In this document: positions 1 through 9,182 of the stretch, piece by piece
How the letters are laid out: every line of letters starts with the position of its first letter
How positions within the stretch are numbered: position 1 is the stretch's first letter
Assembly (NCBI GenBank): GCA_963764805.1
Contig: CAVXUB010000003.1
Coordinates: 124,001 to 188,000, forward strand
Origin: CAVXUB01 sp963764805
Lineage (GTDB): Bacteria; Actinomycetota; Acidimicrobiia; Acidimicrobiales; Bog-793
Direction: 5' to 3'
DNA length: 64,000 nucleotides
Translations under genes and position numbers: made by a program
Notes under the pieces: model-generated
Told to the model about the DNA's origin: nothing
Seen by the model: only the letters and a program-made list of their open reading frames with translations
The model's database searches: none

Positions 1-465
1 ATGGCAGCCGCGGCAATTGCGACCGTGCTGCTGCACGTGCTGCCTCGCCGGAGCGTGGTGGCGGCGGGACTCGTGGGCGCGGCGGCGATCCTGGGGGCCG
101 TGGTCCTCGGGATCGGCTTCGACGTGTCGAACGCGCGCAGCGACCCCTATGCCGCACTGACGACGACGATCGAGCGCCTGCAGTTCCCGGCCTCGCTCAG
201 CGCCGGCCCGCTGACGCACACGACCGTCGACATCGACGTGCCGGCACTCCAGAGGAGCTGGCACGGAAACGCGCCGTCGTTCGATTGCGCCGGCGTTCGG
301 GCCGCAATCGCGAGCGCCTACCCCGGCGCGGCCGTGTATGCGGGCGGGGCGCTCACCTGCTCGTTCAACGTGTACTGGCAAGGGACCACGATCTCCGTGG
401 ACGAGTCCGGCGGCGGGTCGTCCACGCCGGCCTCCGTCGACGTGGCGGCGTCCCTCACCTCGTGA
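1..465 (+). CDS. Membrane-anchored or secreted hypothetical protein, possibly 5'-truncated
   Basis: An open frame begins at the first base of the window, so the true start may lie upstream. The 154-residue product has a hydrophobic stretch at about residues 18-42, which fits a membrane anchor or uncleaved signal, followed by a roughly 110-residue polar domain with two cysteines (in 'FDCAG' and 'LTCSFN') that could form a disulfide outside the cell. I do not recognise the family. It is the last intact gene before the transposase remnant. Confidence 0.5.
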   Translation: MAAAAIATVLLHVLPRRSVVAAGLVGAAAILGAVVLGIGFDVSNARSDPYAALTTTIERLQFPASLSAGPLTHTTVDIDVPALQRSWHGNAPSFDCAGVRAAIASAYPGAAVYAGGALTCSFNVYWQGTTISVDESGGGSSTPASVDVAASLTS

Positions 466-599
466 CGGCGGGCGGCTGGTCGGGGCGCGCCCGAGCAGCG
501 TCGGGGGTAGTCCGTCCGCACCATTGAGCACGCGAACGCACCACTGATTTGGGCACGATCGCACCTGGTCGTGAGTCCCCCGGTGCGGCCTAATGGACT

Positions 600-815
600 C
601 TGGTGCGGGCGCGGGCGGTGACCGACCTGCTCGCCGACCTCGTGGCGAGGGGGCTGCACTACGAGCAGGGGATCCTCGTCGTGATCGACGGCTCGAAGGC
701 GCTCGCGGCGGGCGTGCGCCGCGTCTTCGGCCGCCACGCCGGCGTGCAGCGCTGCACCCTGCACAAGCGCAGGAACTTGAAGGACTACCTGGACAAGGCA
801 AGCGGCACGACGACG
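600..815 (+). pseudogene. IS256/Mutator-family transposase fragment
   Basis: About 65 codons in the frame beginning near 603 match the central part of IS256-type (Mutator) transposases: 'LLADLVARGLHYEQGI', then 'LVVIDGSKAL' around a catalytic-type Asp, then 'VQRCTLHKRRNLKDYL'. The N-terminal part and everything after about 815 are missing, and the frame continues into unrelated sequence. No terminal inverted repeats are visible nearby. It is a dead remnant, not a functional element. Confidence 0.8.
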
Positions 816-1481
816 GACCGCAAGCGAGCACTACCTCTTCACATCGGCGCTGGTCACGCCCGTGTTTGCAAGCTGTCTTGGCGAAGGGGCTCAGGGGACG
901 TGACTGGTTACCTTATGGCACGCAAATCGTCAATGATGAGGGTCACCCCGGTCACGTACCGGACCGGAAGAGCACTGGTGTGACGATGCTGGGCTCACAG
1001 CCACGCCGGGAACGAGACCTCCGCCTCCGTCACCAGGTCAAGTGGAAACCTCGAGACGCAGGCAACGACGCCGGCGGTGTGGACGTCATCACGGCGGAGG
1101 CAAGGCTGTGTGCGAGTTAGTCCGTGCACGAGTCGAGTTGAGCGGCCGGCAGAACGTGGAGGTGCTGAGGCAGTTCGGGGACATCGACCCAACCGACGTC
1201 ACGGAGGCGATGCGGGCGAAGTACCGGGCGAGCCAGCGGCGCTTCGGCAGAGGCGGTGCCAGCGCCGATGACACCCGGTTCCGCATAGAGTGCCGGCGAC
1301 GAGCGCCGTCGTCGAAGGCGCTTACGGAGCCTGCTAATAGTGTGCCTCTGTCGTACGTCGGCGACCTGGGAAGTACCGTCGAGCAGGGCGTGTGAGCCGA
1401 TCTGCCTTACAACGAGCCGGTCGGCGGTTCGAGTCCGGCAGCGCGCACAACAACAATCTGTGTCGGCCTGGCGGGTCGCTG
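816..1481. other. Non-coding or decayed stretch after the IS remnant
   Basis: Only weak, arginine-rich open frames occur here on both strands, for example 1042-1395 on the plus strand, and none resembles a known family. The notable element is the tRNA-like segment at about 1395-1447. The stretch looks like decayed insertion-site DNA between the transposase scrap and the propeller gene. Confidence 0.5.
1395..1447 (+). other. Degenerate tRNA-like 3' half (tRNA-Val-like)
   Basis: The segment has an anticodon-loop-like 'ccttacaa' and a T-arm-like block, 'ggcgg-ttcgagt-ccggc', with four of five stem pairs formed (1423-1439). It is followed by an acceptor-like end without an encoded CCA. The anticodon stem does not pair and no 5' half is visible, so it is not a functional tRNA gene. 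Next to a transposase remnant it may be a leftover att-site copy. Confidence 0.3.
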
Positions 1482-3382
1482 CTAGCGCCCGATGGCGTAC
1501 AGGGTGGCGTTATTGATGGCGTACACAGTGCCGTCGGGGCCGATGATGGTGGGGGTGTACGGCTCGGAATACGGCGCGTTGAGGTGGATCGTCTCGGCCA
1601 GGGAGTTAGTGGCGAGGTCCCAGCGGTAGACGGACCCGTCTTCGCTGTTCGCGACCACCGAGTCGTTGGCGGTGTCGACCACGGCCGAGTTGATGCACCA
1701 CTCGTATACTGCCCCACGGGGTTCGCCCGGGACGTGGACGGGCGACAGGATGGTCTCGACGGCCTTCATGGTTCTGACGTTGGCATAAGGGTCCTTCTGA
1801 CTCGACCCGGGGTCGAGCACGGCCATCTCGTTGTGCCCGTTTCCATGCGGCCCGACGTGGAAGTAGTTGTTGTACTTGGACACCAGCAGATAGCGCGAGG
1901 TTCCGTGGTAGCCAGGCACCGCGCGAGCCGGCAGCAGGGAGACTGTGTTGTCCCAGCCGAAGGATCCCGGGATCTTGGTCTGGGTTAGGGTCGCGTTGAA
2001 GTGCAGCAGCCAGCCGCGGTTGTCGTGGCTCGGGAGCGGATTCTCCAGGACGCCGTAGTAGACGTCCCCGTCGGGGCCGATCGTCGGTGAGGCGGTCGAG
2101 CTGGCCGAGATCAGGGCCGGCCGCCCGCTGACGGGGTCCTTCAAGAGCGACGAGGAAGCGTGGTCGGAGCGTGCTGGCGTTGAGCCCGACCAGGACGCCG
2201 CGGGACCCGTCCCGGCTGAACTTGCCTGTGATAGGGCTGGTGACGGTGATGTAGAGGGTCTTGCCGTCCGGCGATAAAGCCGGGGCGCAACCTACGGCCA
2301 CACCGGTGAAGGCCCGATTGCCGGCCGCTGCCGCGGTGGTGATCCAGGTCGCGCGACCGTCGGCCCCGACCCTGGCGATCCCGCTGGTGAGGTGCATCGG
2401 TGTTGCGCCGTTGACGGTGAACCCGAAGTACACCGACCCGTCAGGTCCCGCGGTCAGCGGCGTGGTGATCTGCACCGCCTTGTCGTACTCGGACCGGTGC
2501 GCCATCCACTGAGCTGCCCCGTAGAACACCAGCCGCCGCACCGGGGCGAGCCGCAGGTCGGCGTGCCCTCGCATCAGAATCGTGCCTCCCGCACCAGCGA
2601 CCGACAGCGTTCCGCTGGGCGTCAGGACAGCCGGCAGCGCGGGCGTGGCGTTCGTGTGCAGCATTGGCGAACACGGACGGCCGGTAGTCAGTGTCAAGTG
2701 ACCAGCGCTGCGCTCCGTTGGCCCCGGAGTAGGCGATCACGCGGAAACCGGCCTTGGCGCTGATTCGAGTCGGGACCAGCACCGTGTTCGCAGCGGTGAT
2801 CATCGGAGAGCCGTAATTGGCGACGATCTGCCCCTGCATGTACGGGCTCCGGTCGACCTTCGCCCGCCAGCGGATCCGCTTGAACGGCTGTGGAAGCACG
2901 CTGGCGACGGCCGTGTGCTGTGCGTTGCCGGCGAAGCCAGCCCATTCGACCGCCGGATTGCCGCCTGCCGGCGGATTACGCCCTACGGCGATCTGCGCGC
3001 TCGAAGCGAGGTCGCTCACGGTCGGTCGTTGCGGCGTGGTTGCGACCGAAGGAGTCGAGCGGGCGCGGTACGACCCGGCGTACGTCGCAGAGCCGGCCGT
3101 CAGCAGGAGTGCGGTAGCAATGCCCGCCGCGCCCAGCCGCCGACGATGAATGGCGGCTGGGGTAGGTCGCAGACCGATCTCAGCGGAGGCGCGGACGGCC
3201 GATGGCGGAGCTGGCACGACGGAGCCGCCGACTCGTTCCACGAGAGCAGCGGTGATCGGGGCTTGGCCGGCGTGGCGCTCTAGCAGTGCGACCACGGTTC
3301 GGTATGCATGTAGCACGCCGCGTTTCCGACCGCCCGGGTCGTCCGGCCACTTGTCGTGCCTTGCATCTTGGACGTCGTTCAT
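1482..3382 (-). CDS. Membrane-anchored PQQ-type beta-propeller protein (two frame breaks)
   Basis: Three adjacent minus-strand frames read as one protein of about 630 residues. The chosen ATG at 3382 follows a purine-rich AGGAAAGG. A transmembrane segment lies near residues 84-104 ('LGAAGIATALLLTAG'), followed by repeated propeller blades of the type 'GPDGSVYFG', 'SPDGKTLYI' and 'GPDGDVYYG', as in PQQ/BamB-like folds. The frame changes at about 2690 and 2145, with both flanks still reading well, so assembly indels are likely. It lies downstream of an ECF sigma factor and its membrane partner on the same strand. The function is unknown; an extracytoplasmic binding or sensing role is an inference. 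Confidence 0.65.
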
Positions 3383-3603
3383 GTGAGTGGCCTTTCCTCG
3401 CGGTTTCGTTGTTGGCGCTCGCCAGGGACACACCCACTCTTGATCGCCGGGCTGCGCCGAGCCGACCTCAGGCGATCACTGTTCATCGAGCGTCGCGACG
3501 GGCCGGCGCTGCATGTGCCGCACGGCCTCAGATGGTCGATCGGTCATCTCGATGACGGTCGCTGAGCTGTGAGGGATCTGGTGCCACCACCAGCCGAGGC
3601 CGC

Positions 3604-4342
3604 TCAACTGCCGGTGCATTGCAGGCTGGGTTGGACCAGCCACTCGAAGAGATCCCATTGTCCGTTGCCCTGCATGGGGTACCCGACGTTTCTGCTGACG
3701 ACGAATTGCAGGCCGGCGCCGCTCGGGATAGCCGAGGGGTGGACGAACATCCCGACGGTGAAAGGGCTCCCACCCGTCACGACGTTCTGCGCCTGGCCTT
3801 CCCCGCCGCTGTATTCCTGGCAGGGGTTGCCCTTGAAGTGGACGATGGCCCAGGCGCTCTTGCTTACAAGATTGGCTGGATTGAACACGACGCTGGCCGG
3901 GATGCCATCGGCGCGGAGTTTGGCGTTGCAGTCCGGCCGGGTCGCGGAACTCGCGGATCTTGACGAGGACCGTACCGTCAGCCTGCTTGGTTACCGTCCA
4001 CGCCGCCAGCTGGGCATGAACAGGGGGGCTGGGATGCTGGCTGGCGGAGCCAAGGACGCCGGACAGGCCAAGACCAAGGACCAGCCCCGCGGCTGGCCGC
4101 GAAAGCGGTCGAGCCCGTGGCCAGCCGACGGTTCCCCCTTCCCGGGTGGTGGTCGCGTCTGGTGGCGTCCAGCGGCGGCGACCGACGGGCCTGCGCCTGC
4201 GAATGGCTGGCGCCCCCGGTATGCATCGCCCCTGGTCATGATCGCTTCCACATCCGGGGGCAGGGCCACGGGCATTGTGCAGAGAGACTCCGACGCGACG
4301 CCTCAGCACCTCGTCGTCGCTCATCTCGTCGTGGATGTTCAT
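3604..4342 (-). pseudogene. Membrane partner of the adjacent ECF sigma factor, frame-disrupted
   Basis: The ATG at 4342 overlaps the sigma-factor stop (ATGA), so translation is coupled. The product starts 'MNIHDEMSDDEVLRRRVG', has a membrane segment ('AAGLVLGLGLSGVLG') and then 'LAAWTVTKQADGTVLVKIREF', which resembles small membrane proteins encoded beside actinobacterial sigma factors. After about 3940 the sequence continues in another frame ('FNPANLVSKSAWAIVHFKG'), and another shift lies near 4200-4260. A candidate anti-sigma or sigma-linked membrane protein; with at least two frame changes in 740 bases it may be a real pseudogene or a poorly assembled stretch. Confidence 0.5.
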
Positions 4343-4857
4343 TGATTGGCCGCCATATTCTTGGCCGGGCTGAGCTCGTGGCGCAGGGCCTTTATGCCGC
4401 GGGACAGGTGCATCCGGGCCGTTCCAGCCTCGATTCCAAGTTGACTGGCGATGGTGGCGGAGTCGAGATCAAGGAAGATTCGTAGCGCGATGACCTCACG
4501 CTGCCGCCGGGGAAGTCGACCTATCGCAATGAGCAGCCTGGCATCGAGCCCGGTGTCAACGTCGCCGAAAGCCGTCAAGTCGTGGTTGGCAAGCGGCAGG
4601 TCTTGGTACCGCCGGCGCCACCACGATGCCCCGGCGTTGAGCGCGGTGCGCACCACCCACGCTCGCGGAGCTGGATGACGGCAGACCTTCGGCCAGGAGG
4701 CCCAGGCTCTGGCGAACGCCTCCGCCAGCTGGTCTTCGGCCAGCTGCGGTAGGCCGACGACGGCCACCATCGTCCGCAAGCAGGGCTCCCAGCTGGCGTC
4801 GAAGAACTCCGCGAACTCGGTCTGCTGGTCGCTCACAACCCTGTTCAACTCTGCCAC
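4339..4857 (-). CDS. ECF-type RNA polymerase sigma factor
   Basis: The 172-residue protein has the two-domain ECF layout. Region 2 spans about residues 15-80 ('LAEDQLAEAFARAWASW', then 'PRAWVVRTALN'), and region 4 about 105-160 ('LPRRQREVIALRIFLDLDSATIASQLG', with 'GTARMHLSRGIKALRHEL' as the recognition helix). Its last codons overlap the start of the downstream membrane protein, a typical sigma/partner arrangement. It probably redirects RNA polymerase to a small regulon that includes this locus. The inducing signal cannot be told from sequence. Confidence 0.88.
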   Translation of the reverse strand: MAELNRVVSDQQTEFAEFFDASWEPCLRTMVAVVGLPQLAEDQLAEAFARAWASWPKVCRHPAPRAWVVRTALNAGASWWRRRYQDLPLANHDLTAFGDVDTGLDARLLIAIGRLPRRQREVIALRIFLDLDSATIASQLGIEAGTARMHLSRGIKALRHELSPAKNMAANQ

Positions 4858-5010
4858 CCGCTGATCCGCATACCTCCGAGCCGGAATCTTTCGAGTTTGT
4901 AACTGAACCGAAGACCACGGAACGGCTTCTCGGCGCCGGCGGTACTTGCAGCGAAGCGTCGAACGTCAGCGCCGCCAACTTCGGGATACTGATCCACCCG
5001 GAGGCCCTTA

Positions 5011-6207
5011 TTACATGGTCGCTCGCCGGCCCTGGAGGAAGAGCCGCGCCGCTGGGTCAGTGGCGAGTGAGATTGCGGCGTCGTACTCCGTGGCGGCCTC
5101 GGCCCGGCGGTCGAGACGCCGCAGCAGGTCGGCTCTGGTGGCATGGAACGGCTGGTAACCATCCAGGGCAAGGGTGTCGACGACCTCCAGGGCGGCAGCG
5201 GCGCCCGCCACTTCGGCCAGAGCGACAGAGCGGTTGAGCTCCACGACGGAGCTGGGCATCACATCGAGCAGTTGGTCGTAGAGGGCGAGGATCTGTCTCC
5301 AGTCGGTGTCGGCGCTCGAGGCGCCGTCACAATGCACAGCGTTGATCGCTGCCTGAATCTGGTAGGGGCCCGGGAGATTGCGACGCACGCAGGCGCGCAC
5401 GATGTCGAGCCCCCGATCAAGCTGCCGTCGGTCCCACAGGGTGCGATCCTGCTCGTCGAGCGGCACCATCCGGCCGGCCGCATCTACTCGGGCCGCACGC
5501 CGTGCCTCGACGAGCAGCATCAGGGCCACCAACCCCGCCACTTCCGGGTCGTCCGGCATCAGCCCCGCCAGTAATCCTCCGAGGCGGATCGCCTCCCTGC
5601 TCAGCTCCGCCGACGACCCGTGTCCCTCGTTGAACATCAGGTAGACGACGGCAAGTACGGGCGGCAACCGATCGGGCAGTTCCCAGTCCTCGGGAACGCG
5701 GTAGGGGATGTTGGCGGCGGAGATCTTGCGTTTTGCACGTACGAGCCGCTGGGCCAATGTGGCTTCGGGAACGAGGAAGGCGCGGGCGATGTCAGGCGTC
5801 TGCAGCCCGCAGATCAGTCTCAGTGCGAGCGCCATCTGCGCCTCGACACTCAGTGCCGGATGGCAGCAGGTGAAGATGAGCCGCAGGCGATCGTCACCAA
5901 CAGGCGCATCGACGTTCATCTCGATCTCCTCGGAAGAGGCGTGGAGCAGCGCTGCCTGCGCGTGGCGGTCATGTCGGGAGGACTCACGCCTGAGGCGATC
6001 GAGCGCCTTGCGCTTGGCCGTGGTCATGATCCAGCCGCCCCGATTGGGCGGGATCCCCTCGAACGGCCAGCGCACGAGTGCCACTTCGAAGGCTTCCTGG
6101 ACCGCCTCCTCGGCGATGTCGATGTCGCCGAAGAGGCGGACCAGCGTGGCGACGACTTGTCCCGCTTCGTCCCGGAATACGAGTTCGATCGCTTCTGGGG
6201 CCGGCAT
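5011..6207 (-). CDS. ECF42-like sigma factor with C-terminal TPR-like domain
   Basis: I start at the ATG at 6207 ('MPAPEAIELVF'); upstream codons in this frame are shadows of the previous gene. Region 2 ('GDIDIAEEAVQEAFEVALVRW') and region 4 ('LICGLQTPDIARAFLVPEATLAQRLVRAK') are followed by about 200 residues with the features of the ECF42 extension ('VVYLMFNEGHGSS', 'EVAGLVALMLLVEARRAAR', 'LNRSVALAEVAG'), giving a total near 398. In this group the C-terminal domain regulates the sigma factor in place of a separate anti-sigma protein. Family knowledge links it to DGPF/YCII proteins, and one is encoded immediately upstream here. Confidence 0.9.
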   Translation of the reverse strand: MPAPEAIELVFRDEAGQVVATLVRLFGDIDIAEEAVQEAFEVALVRWPFEGIPPNRGGWIMTTAKRKALDRLRRESSRHDRHAQAALLHASSEEIEMNVDAPVGDDRLRLIFTCCHPALSVEAQMALALRLICGLQTPDIARAFLVPEATLAQRLVRAKRKISAANIPYRVPEDWELPDRLPPVLAVVYLMFNEGHGSSAELSREAIRLGGLLAGLMPDDPEVAGLVALMLLVEARRAARVDAAGRMVPLDEQDRTLWDRRQLDRGLDIVRACVRRNLPGPYQIQAAINAVHCDGASSADTDWRQILALYDQLLDVMPSSVVELNRSVALAEVAGAAAALEVVDTLALDGYQPFHATRADLLRRLDRRAEAATEYDAAISLATDPAARLFLQGRRATM

Positions 6208-6214
6208 GGACGCG

Positions 6215-6626
6215 CTATGCGTTCGGATCCTCCACGAGTCCCTCGCGGCACTCCGCGTTCGATGAGATCCTCCACGGTCGTGTCGTCGCCCTGGAAGGGT
6301 CGCACCTCGATCGCGAACCGGCAGGCGGCGGTGGCCTTGGCGGCCCACCCCAGGGCGGCGTCGAGATCGTCCGCCTCGATGATCCAGAACCCGCCCATTT
6401 GCTCCTTCGTCTCGGCGAAGGGTCCATCGGTGGTGACGATCCTGCCGTCGACCGAGCGGACGACGGTCGCGGTCGAGGCCGGATGGAGGCCGCCGGCGAA
6501 GACCCAGGCCCCCGCCGCGATGAGCTCCTCGCCCAGGGCGTTGACATCCTCGAAGGACTTCTGGAACTCCTCCGTCGAGAGGGGGCGCTGGTTGCTGTGG
6601 TGGACCGCAAGCAGGTACTGAGGCAT
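6215..6626 (-). CDS. YCII-related (DGPF) domain protein
   Basis: The start ATG at 6626 has AAAGGAG eight bases upstream. The protein begins 'MPQYLLAVHHSNQ' and contains the diagnostic 'VTTDGPFAETKEQMGGFWII', so this is a YCII/DGPF-domain protein of the kind encoded with ECF42 sigma factors. The ferredoxin-like fold is known from the family; the biochemical role is not established. The raw frame runs on into the sigma gene to 6024. A one-base shift near 6260 would instead give a stop at 6215, eight bases before the sigma start, which I prefer. Confidence 0.8.
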
Positions 6627-6864
6627 CTCTGTCTCCTTTGGGCTCTGCCGGCACCGTACCGGCATCTCACCCTCCCTACGAACGGCGCCGCTCGGAATCG
6701 ACAGCCTCGGGAAAGATTTGGGCGGAGCCCCCCGACCGCGGTCTTGGCGCAGGAGAACGCCGGGGATTCGACATTGATCTACCCATGACCCTCCCGGACG
6801 GATATGTTACGAACTGCTGACACGCCGGCTACCCAGACGCCGGGGGGTCTAGAGGGGAGACTGA

Positions 6865-8119
6865 ATGTATCGCCAAGCAGTCGGAAGAAGGGCCGCCAGG
6901 TACGTGGTGCCGGCGATGGTCCTCGGGCTTGTGCTCGGCGCCTGTGGCTCGAACTCGGGCAACGGCAACTCGAGCACCACCCAGGGCGGAGGTGGTGGAG
7001 GATCGACGAAGACCTTCACCATCGCCTACGAGGGACCGCTGTCGGGCGGCAATGCCCAGCTCGGCCTGAACATGAAGTTCGCCGTGGAGTTGGCGATCAA
7101 CCAGGCCAACGCCGGCACCAGCCAGTTCGGGCACCTGCCATTCAAGCTGGCATTCACGGCCTCAGACGACCAAGGATCCGGCACGATCTCGCCGTCCGTG
7201 GCGGCGAGCCTGGTCGGCAACTCGAATGTGATCGCGGTCGTCGGACCGGCGTTCTCCGGCGCCACCAAGGCGGCTGAGCCGACCTTCTCGGCGGCCAACC
7301 TTGCGACGGTCTCGCCGTCGGCGACCGACCCCGCTCTCGCCACCGAAGGCTGGGGCAACTTCTTCCGGCGTGGTCGCCGACGACAACGCGCAGGGCCCGG
7401 CCGACGCCGACTACATGTCGAAGACTCTGCACATCACCTCGGTCTACGTGGTGAACGACGCAAGCGCCTACGCGGTCGGGCTCACGGGGGCCTTCGCCAA
7501 GCAGGCTCAGACTGACGGCATGAAGGTCACCACCGATCAGGTCCCGGGCACGACCCAGTGCTCGGCAGGTACGGGCAGCGTCAGCGAGTACCCGTCGGCT
7601 GCCACGAAGGTGATCAGCAGCGGCGCCCAGGCCGTCTTCTACGGCGGCTACTACTGCGACTTCGCCGACTTCGCCAAGGCGCTCCGCCAGGCAGGCTTCA
7701 GGGGCCAGCTGTTCTCAGACGACGGAAGCCTCGACCCCCACTACGTGTCGGGTGCCGGGACCAGTGTCGCCGCAGGCACGCTGATCAGCTGCCCCTGCCA
7801 GACCCTGTCGTCCTCAGGGCCGGCAGGCACCTTCGAGACCCAGTTCAAGGCGCTCGCGGGCTTCGCCGTCGGCACCTACTCGGCTGAGTCCTACGACGCC
7901 ACCAACGCCATCATCGACGTGATGAAGACGATCGCGGCAAGCAGCGCCGGTGTCGGAGGCATCACGAGGGCGGCAGTCGTCGCCGGACTGAAGACGGTGG
8001 ACTTCCAGGGACTCACGAAGACGATCCAGTTCAAGTCCAACGGCGACATCGCCGGCACCGCCGAGTACGTCTACAAGGTGGAGTCCAGCGGCACGATCAC
8101 CGAGGTCGGCCCGGCATAG
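6865..8119 (+). CDS. livK: Branched-chain amino-acid-type ABC transporter substrate-binding lipoprotein (one frame break)
   Basis: Type-I periplasmic-binding (LivK-like) lipoprotein. The N-terminus has a lipobox 'VLGAC' (Cys27) followed by a flexible Gly/Ser/Thr linker, then 'IAYEGPLSGGNAQLGLNMKFAVELAINQANA'-like sequence typical of the family in short blocks. The ATG at 6865 follows 'gagggga'. At about 7366-7369 the frame changes ('GNFFR' to 'VVADDNAQGPADADY'), consistent with one inserted base. The rest runs to 8119 ('SGTITEVGPA'). It heads the livKHMGF operon and should deliver an amino acid or small amide/acid to the LivHM channel; the ligand cannot be assigned from sequence. Confidence 0.88.
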
Positions 8120-8185
8120 ATGAAGTGCGCGGGAGGCCGCTCGGAGTGGCTCTCGCGAAGGTGAGAGTGCAGCGAGAGATCGGAT

Positions 8186-8229
8186 GAGATCGGCGGGCGC
8201 AGCGCCTTCGAGCGCGGCCCGCCGATCTC
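8186..8229 (+). promoter_or_regulatory. 13-bp perfect hairpin between livK and livH
   Basis: The arm gagatcggcgggc (8186-8198) is perfectly complementary to gcccgccgatctc (8217-8229), with an 18-base loop. There is no T-run after it, so it does not look like a simple intrinsic terminator. Its place right after the binding-protein gene suggests a partial attenuator or mRNA 3'-end stabiliser that raises LivK over the membrane subunits, as known for many ABC importers; that role is inferred. Confidence 0.65.
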
Positions 8230-8256
8230 GGGTTCGCCGGCCGGAGGCCCTGCGTC

Positions 8257-9182
8257 ATGTGCTTCACCCAGAACTTCTGGAGCCTGTTCATCGAGGGGCT
8301 CGCGAACGGGTTCATCTATGCCCTCATAGCGCTCGGCTACACCCTCGTCTACGGCGTGCTCCGGCTGATCAACTTCGCCCACAGCGAGGTGTTCATGAGC
8401 GGCGCCTTCGGCGGGCTCTTCGTTCTCCAGAACCTCATCGGATCGAAACAACCGGGCGGCATCGACTCGTGGCTCCTCGTAGCCATCGGCATCGCCGGCG
8501 CGGCAGCCGCAGGAGGTGCGGTCGCGTGGATCCTGGAGCGGGTCGCCTACCGACCGCTCCGGCGGCGTAACGCCCCACCGCTGGCGTTCCTGATCAGTGC
8601 CATCGGGGCGTCCTACTTCCTCTACAACCTGGCGGGCAAGGAGTTCGGCCGGCAGGCGATCAGCATCCCGACGCCCTTCACCAACGGCACGGTCTTCACC
8701 GTCTTCGGCGCCCAGGTCCAGACCTACTACCTGGTGGTGGCGGGAATTACGATCGGGATGCTCGTGGCGCTCGACCGGGTCATCGCCCGAACACGGCTCG
8801 GGCAGGGGATCCGGGCCGTCGCCCAGGATGCCGACACCGCCAGCCTGATGGGCGTCAACATCGACCGCATGATCTCGCAGACGTTCGTCATCGGCGGCCT
8901 GCTCGGAGGCGCCGCCGGCTTCCTCTACGCCCTGCCCGTCGGGGCTGTCTACACGATCGGCTTCACCCCGGGCCTCAAGGCGTTCACGGCGGCGGTGCTG
9001 GGCGGCATCGGCAACGTCCGGGGAGCGATGATCGGGGGCCTGATCCTCGGCGTCGTCGAGAACCTGTCGGTCGCCTGCATCTCGATCGCCTGGCGCGACG
9101 TCGTCGCCTTCGGGATCCTCGTGCCATCTTGATGTTCAGGCCGACCGGACTGCTCGGCGAGCGGCTGGGCAGGTCGGCATGA
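8257..9182 (+). CDS. livH: Branched-chain amino-acid-type ABC permease (LivH family; frame break near the end)
   Basis: Integral membrane subunit with several hydrophobic helices. Its start 'FIEGLANGFIYALIALGYTLVYGVL' and 'LINFAHSEVFMSGAF' are typical of LivH permeases, as is 'GRGIRAVAQD'-like text near residue 190. The reading frame hits a stop at 9132 after 'FGILVPS'. Shifting one base at about 9122-9126 continues with 'ILMFRPTGLLGERLG' to a stop at 9182, which overlaps the livM ATG (ATGA). I take the longer form as the real gene. Confidence 0.88.

Noticed and set aside
1334..1717. Minus-strand frame with 'LPDSNRRP'
   Set aside because: Antisense reading of the degenerate tRNA-like segment and of the end of the propeller gene.
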